DNA from: Geothrix fermentans DSM 14018
GTDB lineage: Bacteria; Acidobacteriota; Holophagae; Holophagales; Holophagaceae
DNA: 64,000 bases
Reading direction: 5' to 3'
Assembly (NCBI RefSeq): GCF_000428885.1
Contig: NZ_KE386810.1
Span: 702,189 to 766,188, forward strand
Shown here: one piece after another, positions 48,816 through 55,661 of the stretch
Numbering within the stretch: the stretch's first letter is position 1
Layout of the letters: the number at the start of each line of letters is the position of its first letter
The notes under the pieces: model-generated
Seen by the model: the letters and a program-made list of their open reading frames with translations, nothing else
Database searches by the model: none
Told to the model about the DNA's origin: nothing
Program-made: the position numbers and the translations under genes

Positions 48816-49844
48816 TTGGACGTCACGACACGCATCGCCCTCATCCCCGGCGACGGCGCCGGCCCGGAAGTCATGGCGGAGGCCGAGCCACTGCTGGACT
48901 GGGCCCGGGACAGGGGCCGCCGCCTGGACGTGGTTCGCCTGCCCTTCGGCGCGGAGCATTTCCTGGCCACGGGGGAAACCCTGCCCGAGACGGCCTTTGC
49001 GGAACTCCGGGACGGCGCCGATGCCATCCTCTTCGGCGCCGTGGGCGACCCCCGGGTGCCGGACGGCCGCCACGCGGAGGCGATCCTGCTGCGCCTGCGC
49101 CGGGAGCTGGACCTCGTCGTGAACTTCCGTCCCTGCCAGCCCCTCCCCGGGACGGGGACGGAGGGACTCCACCTCGAGGTCTTCCGGGAGAACACGGAGG
49201 GGGCCTACTGCCTCCAGGGCTCCACGGAACCGGGCCGGGCCGTGGACCTGGCCGTGCACACGGAGGTGGCCGTGCGCCGCCTGCTGGAAGCAGCCTTCAC
49301 CCGGGCCGAGGAGCGCGGCTGCCCCCTCACCCTGGCCCACAAGGCCAATGTGCTCAAGCACGGGCATGGGCTGTGGATGCGGGTGTTCCAGGACCTCCGC
49401 GGCGCCTTCCCGCAGGTGCCCGCCCGCGGGATGCACGCGGATGCCCTCCTCTGCGCCCTGGTGCAGGATCCAGCCCCCTTCGGCGTCATCGCCGCGGATA
49501 ACTACCTGGGTGATCTCATCAGCGACCTCACCGCGGCTTTCGCCGGCGGCATGGGTACGGCGCCCTCCCTGAGCTGGGCGCCGCACCGGCCCTTCCGCTG
49601 CGCGGCCCTGGCGGAGCCCGTGCACGGCTCCGCGCCGGACATCGCCGGAAAGAACCTGGCCAACCCCGTGGGTATGATCCTCAGCACCGCCCTGCTCTTC
49701 CGGCACCTGGGCTGGGAGCCGGAGGCCCGAGCGGTGGAACAGGCCGTGGCCGCAGCCATGTGCGATGGCGCGAAGACACATGATCTCGGCGGTAGCCTCG
49801 GGACCGCCGCGATGGGCTGGGCCATCCGCGAGCGGCTGCCCTAG
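48816..49844 (+). CDS. isocitrate/isopropylmalate dehydrogenase family protein
   Basis: A 342-residue beta-decarboxylating dehydrogenase: RIALIPGDGAGPEVMAEAEP, DAILFGAVGDPRVPDGRH, FRENTEGAYC, LAHKANVLKHGHGLWMRVF (substrate Lys), DALLCALVQDP and EPVHGSAPDIAGKNLANPVG. It begins at TTG 48816 with AAGGGGC upstream; no in-frame ATG fits. Whether it acts on isopropylmalate, isocitrate or tartrate-type substrates cannot be told. No leu operon is adjacent. Convergent with lexA after a repeat-rich gap. Confidence 0.88.
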   Translation: MDVTTRIALIPGDGAGPEVMAEAEPLLDWARDRGRRLDVVRLPFGAEHFLATGETLPETAFAELRDGADAILFGAVGDPRVPDGRHAEAILLRLRRELDLVVNFRPCQPLPGTGTEGLHLEVFRENTEGAYCLQGSTEPGRAVDLAVHTEVAVRRLLEAAFTRAEERGCPLTLAHKANVLKHGHGLWMRVFQDLRGAFPQVPARGMHADALLCALVQDPAPFGVIAADNYLGDLISDLTAAFAGGMGTAPSLSWAPHRPFRCAALAEPVHGSAPDIAGKNLANPVGMILSTALLFRHLGWEPEARAVEQAVAAAMCDGAKTHDLGGSLGTAAMGWAIRERLP

Positions 49845-50010
49845 AACCGGCATTCCATGTCTTTTTGGGAAAGCTTCACAGAAGCGGAGGTTTGCGGAGC
49901 ATGGAAGGAAAGCGGAGAGCAGGTGAAGGCCTGTTTCCGTTCTCCGCTTCCCTCAACTCCTCAGCGATCCTCTGCTTATCTCAATTCTTTCCAGGAGGGC
50001 GCCGGCCCTT
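49845..50010. other. gap with GCGGAG repeats and a long hairpin
   Basis: No convincing gene. GCGGAG occurs three times (49884, 49895, 49912). GGAAAGCGGAGA (49907-49918) pairs with TCTCCGCTTCC (49941-49951) with one bulged A; the loop contains CAGG/CCTG, so a compound hairpin of about 45 bases forms. It may terminate the gene ending at 49844. The 40-bp tandem repeat begins at 50011. Confidence 0.45.
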
Positions 50011-50150
50011 CAGCAACTGCGCATGACGCCGGTGGATGCTTGGTCCGCGTCAGCAACTGCGCATGACATCGGTTGATGCTTGGTCGGCGTCAGCAACTGC
50101 GCATGACGCCGGTTGATGCTTGGTCGGCGTCAGCAACTGCGCATGACGCC
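50011..50150. repeat. 40-bp tandem repeat made from the 3' end of lexA
   Basis: Units start at 50011, 50051 and 50091, each 40 bases, with a partial fourth (50131-50150) that is the lexA 3' end itself. Each unit contains CAGCAACTGCGCATGACGCC or a close variant (ATC for GCC in unit 2), i.e. the complement of the last LexA codons GVMRSC and stop, plus GGTTGATGCTTGGTCGGCGT. GGCGTCA and TGACGCC at unit edges form a 7-bp stem (50126-50150 at lexA). Confidence 0.9.
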
Positions 50151-50783
50151 GACGAGGACCCCCTGGATGTCGATGGCCTCGGGGGCATAGCAGCGTGGCT
50201 GGAGCTCAGGATTGTGGGGGATGAGCCACACGCCCCTGGCGTCGCGCCGGAACTCCTTGAGGGTGACCTCCTCCTGGTCGATGAGGGCCACCACCCGGTC
50301 GCCATTGCGGTACTCGCCCTTGCGCTGGAGCACCACGAGGTCTCCGTCGAGGATGGCGTCGTCCACCATGGAATCGCCCCGGACCCGCAGGACGAAGAGC
50401 TCCTCCTTCTGGCGATGGATGCTGTTCGGCACCTCGATGGGAAGGGAGCGGCTCTCGGGCAGGATGGGCGAGCCGGCGGCCACATCCCCGCAGAACGGGA
50501 AGATCCGCACGGGGCTCACGGGTTCGCTCCGCTCCGTCCGGGCGGGCGCCTCGTCCTCCACGGGTCCAGCCGCCACCACCAGGTTGTTCCCCTTGCCGTG
50601 GCTGCGGACGAGGAACCCCTTGTCCATGAGGTGCTGGACGTGCTTGTGGATGGTCGACACCGCGCTGGAGCCCACGCCCTTGGCAATTTCAGCCAGGGTG
50701 GGACTTCGCCCCTCGTCCTGCACGAAGGTGCGGATGAATTTCAGGACGGCCTGTTGGCGCTTGGTGAGATCGGAGGCTTTCAT
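50130..50783 (-). CDS. lexA: LexA repressor
   Basis: A 217-residue SOS repressor/autoprotease. Winged helix at the N-terminus (QAVLKFIRTFVQDEGRSPTL, IAKGVGSSAVSTIHKHV), the cleavage site A103-G104 in CGDVAAGSP, catalytic Ser138 in RGDSMVDDAI and Lys176 in VTLKEFRRD. The ATG at 50781-50783 has GGAG 4-5 nt upstream; 12 codons of open frame before it are rejected. The linker (70-95) is Pro/Glu-rich. Its 3' end seeds the 40-bp tandem repeat. It stands alone, without a linked SOS gene. Confidence 0.95.
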   Translation of the reverse strand: MKASDLTKRQQAVLKFIRTFVQDEGRSPTLAEIAKGVGSSAVSTIHKHVQHLMDKGFLVRSHGKGNNLVVAAGPVEDEAPARTERSEPVSPVRIFPFCGDVAAGSPILPESRSLPIEVPNSIHRQKEELFVLRVRGDSMVDDAILDGDLVVLQRKGEYRNGDRVVALIDQEEVTLKEFRRDARGVWLIPHNPELQPRCYAPEAIDIQGVLVGVMRSC

Positions 50784-50975
50784 GGTCTCCAAGGTAAGAG
50801 TCGATCCGCAGGTCGTCAATCCCTTTTTTTTCGCTTTATTTCAGACCCCTCGGAGGGGGGCTCCCGGGACCTTGCCTGGATGCATCTGGCGGCCTCTGCC
50901 ATACTCAAGGATGCTTTGGTGAGCCTAGTATTTACGCCCTCTTCGTCGCCATTGCCCCGATGAGAAAGGAGTCCT

Positions 50976-52799
50976 ATGACTGCCGCCCTTGCCGCCCCCT
51001 CGCCTGCCGGAGGAGCGAAAACGAGGATCAATGATTTTTCCATCCAGGTGGCCACGGTCAACGGATCGGGTTCCCAGACCGCCAACACGGTGCTGCTGCG
51101 TTCCATCTTCCAGATGGGCGTGTTCGTCAGCGGCAAGAACCTCTTCCCCTCGAACATCGCCGGGCTGCCCACCTGGTTCACCATCCGCGCCAGCGCCCAG
51201 GGCTACGTGGCGCGCAAGGCCAGCAACGAGATGCTGATCCTCATGAACCCCGAGACGGCCAAGGAGGACATCGCCCGGGCTGATGCGAACGCCCTGGTGA
51301 TCTACGACGAGCCGCTCCAGCTCGACAAGCTCCGCGCCGACCTCAGCTACATCCCCGTGCCCTTCCAGAAGCTCGTGACGGCCTCCTGCCCCGAGCCCAA
51401 GCTCCACAAGCTCGTGAAGAACATGATCTACGTGGGCGTGGCCGCCCGCCTGCTCGGCATCGACATGGAGGAGGTCAAGAAGGCCATCGCCAAGCAGCTC
51501 AAGGGCAAGACCAAGGCCATCGAGCTCAACCAGACCGCCTGCGTGGCCGGCTATGACTGGGCCATGGAGAACCTGGAAGACCAGGACCACGTCAAGGTCG
51601 TGCGCGACAACAAGACCCAGGGGCTCATCATCATCGACGGCAACGAGGCCTGCGCCCTGGGCGCCCTCTTCGCCGGCGTGACCGTGGTGGGCTGGTATCC
51701 CATCACCCCGGCCTCCAGCCTGGTCGAGACCTTCATCGAGTACGCCGAGGAGTACCGCAAGGATCCCAAGACCGGCAAGTCCACCGTCGCCATCGTGCAG
51801 ATGGAGGACGAGCTGGCCTCCGCGGGCGTGGTGCTGTCCGCGGGCTGGGCCGGCGCCCGCTCCATGACCTCCACCGCGGGCCCCGGCATCTCGCTCATGA
51901 GCGAGTTCATCGGCCTGGGCTACTACGTCGAGGCCCCCGGCGTGTTCTTCAACGTGGCGCGCACGGGCCCCAGCACGGGCCTGCCCACCCGCACCCAGCA
52001 GTCGGACGTGGAGCTCTGTGCCAAGGCCAGCCACGGCGACACCCTGCACATCAACCTCTACCCCGGGACCATGGAGGAGTGCTTCCAGTTCTCCTACGAT
52101 GCCTTCGACCTGGCGGAGCGGTTCCAGACGCCCATCTTCGTCGTCACCGACCTGGACCTGGGCATGCAGAACTGGGCCTCCAAGCCCTTCGCCTACCCCT
52201 CCAAGCCCTATGACCGCGGCAAGGTCCTCAACCAGCAGCAGCTGGCGGAAATGAAGGACTGGGGCCGCTACAAGGACGTGGACGGAGACGGCATCCCCTA
52301 CCGCTCCCTGCCCGGAACGCCCGGCGGCAAGGGCGCCTACACCACCCGCGGTTCCGGCCACAACGCGTACGCCCAGTACTCCGAGAAGCCCGGCGACTAC
52401 CTCGAGGTGGTGGACCGCCTCAAGCGCAAGTACGAGACCGCCAAGACCCACGTGCCCGGGCCCGTGTTCCGCAACCAGGGCTCCGACAAGGGCGTGCTGG
52501 CCTTCGGGTCCAGCGATCCCGCCGTCATCGAGGCCCAGGACATCCTCGCGGCTCAGGGCCTCAAGACCGACTACCTGCGCCTCCGCGCCCTGCCCTTCAC
52601 CGCCGAGGTCGACGCCTATGTGAAGGAGAAGAAGGTGGTCTACGTGGTCGAGCAGAACCGCGATGGCCAGATGGCCAACCTCTTCCGCGAGACCTATCCC
52701 GAGCACGCCACCAAGTTCAAGAGCGTCCTGCACTACGACGGCCACGCCATCGACGCCAAGAGCATCGTGGACCAGATCACCGCCTTCGAGCAGAAGTAA
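50976..52799 (+). CDS. korA: 2-oxoacid:acceptor oxidoreductase, fused gamma-alpha subunit
   Basis: A 607-residue subunit with a gamma domain (residues 1-200: VATVNGSGSQTANTVLLRSI, GVFVSGKNLFPSNIAGLPTW) fused to the alpha domain (GNEACALGALFAGVTVVGWY, PITPASSLVETFIEY, MEDELASAGVVLSAGWAGAR, STAGPGISLMSEFIGLGYYV). Two-subunit KorAB enzymes oxidise 2-oxoglutarate or other 2-oxoacids with ferredoxin. Start ATG 50976 follows AAAGGAG. The beta subunit is 10 bases downstream. Confidence 0.93.
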   Translation: MTAALAAPSPAGGAKTRINDFSIQVATVNGSGSQTANTVLLRSIFQMGVFVSGKNLFPSNIAGLPTWFTIRASAQGYVARKASNEMLILMNPETAKEDIARADANALVIYDEPLQLDKLRADLSYIPVPFQKLVTASCPEPKLHKLVKNMIYVGVAARLLGIDMEEVKKAIAKQLKGKTKAIELNQTACVAGYDWAMENLEDQDHVKVVRDNKTQGLIIIDGNEACALGALFAGVTVVGWYPITPASSLVETFIEYAEEYRKDPKTGKSTVAIVQMEDELASAGVVLSAGWAGARSMTSTAGPGISLMSEFIGLGYYVEAPGVFFNVARTGPSTGLPTRTQQSDVELCAKASHGDTLHINLYPGTMEECFQFSYDAFDLAERFQTPIFVVTDLDLGMQNWASKPFAYPSKPYDRGKVLNQQQLAEMKDWGRYKDVDGDGIPYRSLPGTPGGKGAYTTRGSGHNAYAQYSEKPGDYLEVVDRLKRKYETAKTHVPGPVFRNQGSDKGVLAFGSSDPAVIEAQDILAAQGLKTDYLRLRALPFTAEVDAYVKEKKVVYVVEQNRDGQMANLFRETYPEHATKFKSVLHYDGHAIDAKSIVDQITAFEQK

Positions 52800-52809
52800 G
52801 GAGCCGACC

Positions 52810-53862
52810 ATGACCACCGCCACACCCTCCGCTCCCGTACCCGCCGCTCCCACCAACAAGCTCGGCTTCACCAAGCAGGACTACGTGGGCTCCAAGTCCA
52901 CCCTCTGCGCCGGTTGCGGCCACGACGCCATCACGGCCCAGATCATCAACGCCGCCTTCGAGTCCAGCATCGAGGGCCACCGCGTCACCAAGTACTCCGG
53001 CATCGGCTGCTCGTCGAAAACCCCCGCCTACTTCATCAACCAGGGCTGGGGCTTCAACAGCGTCCACGGCCGCATGCCCTCCATCGCCACCGGCGCCTCC
53101 CTGGCCAACCGGACCCTCATCAACATCGGCGTCTCCGGCGACGGCGACTCCATGTCCATCGGCATGGGCCAGTTCGTCCACGCCGTCCGCCGCAACATCC
53201 CGATGATCTACATCATCGAGGACAACGGCGTCTACGGCCTCACCAAGGGCCAGTTCTCCGCCACCGCCGACAAGGGCTCCCACCTGAAGACCGGCGCCGT
53301 GAACGACTTCCCACCCATCGACCCCTGCACCCTGGCCATCGAGCTGGGCTGCGGCTTCGTGGCCCGCAGCTTCTCGGGCAATCCCAAGCAGCTGAACGCG
53401 CTCCTGAAGGCGGCCTTCGCCTACGAAGGCACCGTGGTCCTGGACGTCATCAGCCCCTGCGTCACCTTCAACAACCACGATGCCTCCACGCGCTCCTACA
53501 AGCACGTCAAGGACCACGACTTCCCCCTCCACGACCTGGGCTTCATCCAGTACTCGGAGGTCGAGCAGGTGGACATCCCCGCGGGCGAGACCGAGATCGT
53601 CACGTTCCCGGACGGCTCCAAGGTCGCCATCAAGGCCATCCACGAAGGCTACGAGCCCACGGACCGCTTCGGCGCCATGAAGGCCATCCACGAGTCCATG
53701 GCCAAGGGCGAGTTCCTCACGGGCCTCCTCTACATCAACCCCACCCAGCCCCCCCTGCCCGAGGTGCTGAACCTGGTGGAGGAGCCCCTGGCCACCCTGG
53801 GCGAGGACCTGCTCAAGCCCAGCCCCGCGGAGCTGGACAAGATCATGCACAGCCTCATGTAG
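52810..53862 (+). CDS. korB: 2-oxoacid:acceptor oxidoreductase, beta (TPP) subunit
   Basis: A 350-residue TPP subunit: LCAGCGHDAITAQIINAAFE and SGIGCSSKTPAYFINQGWGF carry the Cys of the [4Fe-4S] cluster; GVSGDGDSMSIGMGQFVHAV and RRNIPMIYIIEDNGVYGLTKG bind TPP-Mg; ISPCVTFNNHDASTRSYKHV is a KorB-type signature. AAGGAG 6 nt before ATG 52810. It has no ferredoxin domain, so electrons pass to a separate ferredoxin, supporting either TCA-cycle oxidation or reductive carboxylation. Confidence 0.94.
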   Translation: MTTATPSAPVPAAPTNKLGFTKQDYVGSKSTLCAGCGHDAITAQIINAAFESSIEGHRVTKYSGIGCSSKTPAYFINQGWGFNSVHGRMPSIATGASLANRTLINIGVSGDGDSMSIGMGQFVHAVRRNIPMIYIIEDNGVYGLTKGQFSATADKGSHLKTGAVNDFPPIDPCTLAIELGCGFVARSFSGNPKQLNALLKAAFAYEGTVVLDVISPCVTFNNHDASTRSYKHVKDHDFPLHDLGFIQYSEVEQVDIPAGETEIVTFPDGSKVAIKAIHEGYEPTDRFGAMKAIHESMAKGEFLTGLLYINPTQPPLPEVLNLVEEPLATLGEDLLKPSPAELDKIMHSLM

Positions 53863-53874
53863 CTACGCCGTTCA

Positions 53875-53910
53875 TGCGCAGAAAGCCGCCGGAAGGCGGC
53901 TTTCTGCGCA
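53875..53910. terminator. 16-bp bidirectional hairpin
   Basis: Perfect arms 53875-53890 and 53895-53910 around GGAA, between korB (+) and the cytochrome b gene (-). The arms contain GAAAG/CTTTC, giving some T content on both strands. Confidence 0.65.
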
Positions 53911-53919
53911 CATGGAACC

Positions 53920-54699
53920 TCAATCGTCGTCCTCCGCTTCCGATTCGTGCCCGGGGCCATGCCCGCCGCCTTCCCCAAGTTGGATGGGCGCGACTCCCGG
54001 CAGGCTCAACAGCCCCCTTTCCGCATCGAAGGAGCGGACCAGAAGGCTCCCCCACCCGCCCAGCAGCAGGAGGGCCGCCAGGGCCGGCAGGGGATGGACC
54101 GAGGCGATGCCCTCCTCCGGGCGCCCCAGCTTCCTGCCGGTGACCATGCTGCTGGGGGTCCGGTCCCGGTGCCGGATCGCATGGAAGGCCAGGCCGGCCA
54201 GGTGGGCCATCACCGCGGCGAGCATGCCGTAGGCGAGCGCCTGATGAAGGTCCTCGAAGGCCTCTTTGCGGCCGGACATCGCCAGGCCCGTGGCGACCAG
54301 GCCGAAGGGAAGCAGGAGCAGGGCCATGGCCGCGAAGGCGGCCCCCGGGTTGTGGCCCGCCTGCCGCTTGTCCCGCCCCCGCGCCGCATCCGCGAGGTAA
54401 CTCAGGAGCGTTCCCGGACCGCACAGGAAGGAACGGAACCGGGCGTGGCGCGACCCCATGAACCCCCAGACCACACGCAGCGCCGCAGCGCCCACCAGGG
54501 CCAGACCAGCCGCCATGTGCCAGCGGAAGGCCGGGCTGTGCTCCGAGGACAGGGTCGCCAGGCCGAAGGAAGCCGCGAACAACCCCGCCATGGCCCAGTG
54601 GAGCAGGCGGGTGGGCAGGTCCCAGACCCGGATGGAGGCGTCGGCTCCCTCCGGGGCGAGGGAAGCGGGGGACGTGGATGAGGATGCGGGTGGGGTCAT
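53920..54699 (-). CDS. cytochrome b561-type membrane protein
   Basis: A 259-residue di-heme cytochrome b (PF01292-like) with four to five helices. Heme His: TRLLHWAMAGLFAASFGLAT, FRWHMAAGLALVGAAAL, DLHQALAYGMLAAVMAHLAG and AFHAIRHRD. VWDLPTRLLHW is the family start. The C-terminal tail is acidic and His-rich (GEGGGHGPGHESEAEDDD), perhaps a metal-binding extension. ATG at 54697-54699 has GGAGG 5 nt upstream. It passes electrons between quinone and a periplasmic partner; none is adjacent. Divergent from the LuxR-type gene. Confidence 0.88.
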   Translation of the reverse strand: MTPPASSSTSPASLAPEGADASIRVWDLPTRLLHWAMAGLFAASFGLATLSSEHSPAFRWHMAAGLALVGAAALRVVWGFMGSRHARFRSFLCGPGTLLSYLADAARGRDKRQAGHNPGAAFAAMALLLLPFGLVATGLAMSGRKEAFEDLHQALAYGMLAAVMAHLAGLAFHAIRHRDRTPSSMVTGRKLGRPEEGIASVHPLPALAALLLLGGWGSLLVRSFDAERGLLSLPGVAPIQLGEGGGHGPGHESEAEDDD

Positions 54700-54781
54700 G
54701 GTAGCCTCCGGCCTGGCGGAGATCCTCGGCTCGCCTCGCCCCGGGATCCATCCGACAGACGACCGATGCCCGGAGCCTCCC

Positions 54782-55336
54782 ATGGGATTGACGCACCCCA
54801 ACGACCATCCGACAGATGGGGGATGGCCCGGCGGGCGGGCCCTCGCGCTGGCGCTTCTGGTGGTGGCCGGCCTCCTCGCCGTCGATCTGGCCATGGACCG
54901 CTTCCTCCGCTCGGCGGGCTGGGGGCACCTCCTGATCGAAGGACTCACCGCCTGCCTCGCCCTGGGCATGGGCCTCGGCCTGCTGCGGGCCCTCCGCGCC
55001 CGTGACCGGGACGTCCTGCGCCTCCGGCGGGATCTGGCCGCTGAGCAGGCCGAGGCCCACCGATGGCGCCAGGAAGCCGCCGGCCTGCTCCGGGGCCTGT
55101 CGGAAGCCATCGACGGCCAGTTCGAGCGCTGGGCGCTCACGGAGGCAGAGCGCGAGGTGGCCCTCCTCCTTCTGAAGGGCCTGAGCACAAGGGACATCGC
55201 CGCCCTCCGCGAGACCCGCGAGGCCACCGTCCGGCAGCAGGCCCAGGCCATCTACCGGAAGGCCGGGCTGGAAGGGCGCGCGGAACTCTCCGCCTTCTTC
55301 CTGGAGGATCTCCTGGCCCCGAGGACCCCGCATTGA
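54782..55336 (+). CDS. membrane-anchored LuxR-type transcription factor
   Basis: A 184-residue protein with two N-terminal helices (ALALALLVVAGLLAVDLAM, LLIEGLTACLALGMGLGLL), a coiled-coil-like charged helix (about 68-105) and a C-terminal LuxR helix-turn-helix (LTEAEREVALLLLKGLSTRD, EATVRQQAQAIYRKAGLEGR). There is no receiver domain. The layout suits a membrane-tethered regulator of the divergent cytochrome. The 12-base sequence CCATCCGACAGA occurs at 54748-54759 and again at 54805-54816, the second as part of a dyad CCATC-CGACA-GATGG. Confidence 0.8.
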   Translation: MGLTHPNDHPTDGGWPGGRALALALLVVAGLLAVDLAMDRFLRSAGWGHLLIEGLTACLALGMGLGLLRALRARDRDVLRLRRDLAAEQAEAHRWRQEAAGLLRGLSEAIDGQFERWALTEAEREVALLLLKGLSTRDIAALRETREATVRQQAQAIYRKAGLEGRAELSAFFLEDLLAPRTPH

Positions 55337-55370
55337 CTGAAGCGGGGACCCCGCTAAACTGGAGGTTCGT

Positions 55371-55446
55371 GGGCCTGTAGCTCAGCTGGGAGAGCGCTGC
55401 GTTCGCAATGCAGAGGTCGTCAGTTCGATCCTGATCAGGTCCACCA
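55371..55446 (+). tRNA. tRNA-Ala, anticodon CGC
   Basis: A 76-base cloverleaf with CCA encoded. Acceptor GGGCCTG/CAGGTCC has the G3-U70 wobble pair, the alanine identity element. D-arm GCTC/GAGC, anticodon stem CTGCG/TGCAG with loop TTCGCAA (anticodon 55404-55406), T-arm GTCAG/CTGAT with TTCGATC. Reads GCG codons. Its last 20 bases recur at 55593-55612. Confidence 0.97.
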
Positions 55447-55612
55447 GTCCATGGAATGCGGCGGTCATCGGGCCGCCGCTTCTGTTTCATGGGACGACCT
55501 CGCCGATGTCTTCCTGTCGGTCGTCAGCCCACCTATCGCAGGCTCCCCCGGAGCCTGCTCCCGCTCGCATGGCTCGCGGAGGCGGGCCCCATGATCCTGA
55601 TCAGGTCCACCA
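55427..55612 (+). repeat. 20-bp direct repeat: tRNA-Ala 3' end and a second copy (att-like)
   Basis: GATCCTGATCAGGTCCACCA occurs at 55427-55446 (the tRNA 3' end including CCA) and exactly at 55593-55612. Between the copies are 146 bases without a gene but with two hairpins. Integrases often use a tRNA 3' end as attachment site and leave such direct repeats (attL and attR). The small spacing suggests a collapsed or excised island. Confidence 0.75.
55458..55487 (+). terminator. intrinsic terminator after tRNA-Ala
   Basis: GCGGCGG (55458-55464) pairs with CCGCCGC (55473-55479), 8-nt loop, followed by TTCTGTTT. Twelve bases after the tRNA CCA. One of the few hairpins here with a T-rich tail. Confidence 0.75.
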
Positions 55613-55617
55613 AACGA

Positions 55618-55643
55618 AAAGCCCCCTGTCGCCAGGGGGCTTT
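55618..55643. terminator. bidirectional hairpin before acyl-CoA dehydrogenase stop
   Basis: AAAGCCCCCTG (55618-55628) pairs with CAGGGGGCTTT (55633-55643) around TCGC, with A and T runs at the ends, so it can act in both directions. It lies 19 bases past the dehydrogenase stop on the minus strand and 5 bases after the second att-like repeat. Confidence 0.7.
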
Positions 55644-55661
55644 CACGTGAGGTGCGGGAAC

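Noticed and set aside
49857..50066. 69-codon ORF between the isopropylmalate-dehydrogenase-like gene and lexA
   Set aside because: Runs into the 40-bp tandem repeat, lacks a ribosome site and any family feature.
50011..50150. CRISPR array
   Set aside because: Units are contiguous with no variable spacers, only three and a half copies, and derive from the lexA 3' end; no cas genes.
55447..55592. Second tRNA gene after tRNA-Ala
   Set aside because: Only the terminal 20 bases of a tRNA are repeated; no acceptor 5' strand, D-arm or anticodon arm.
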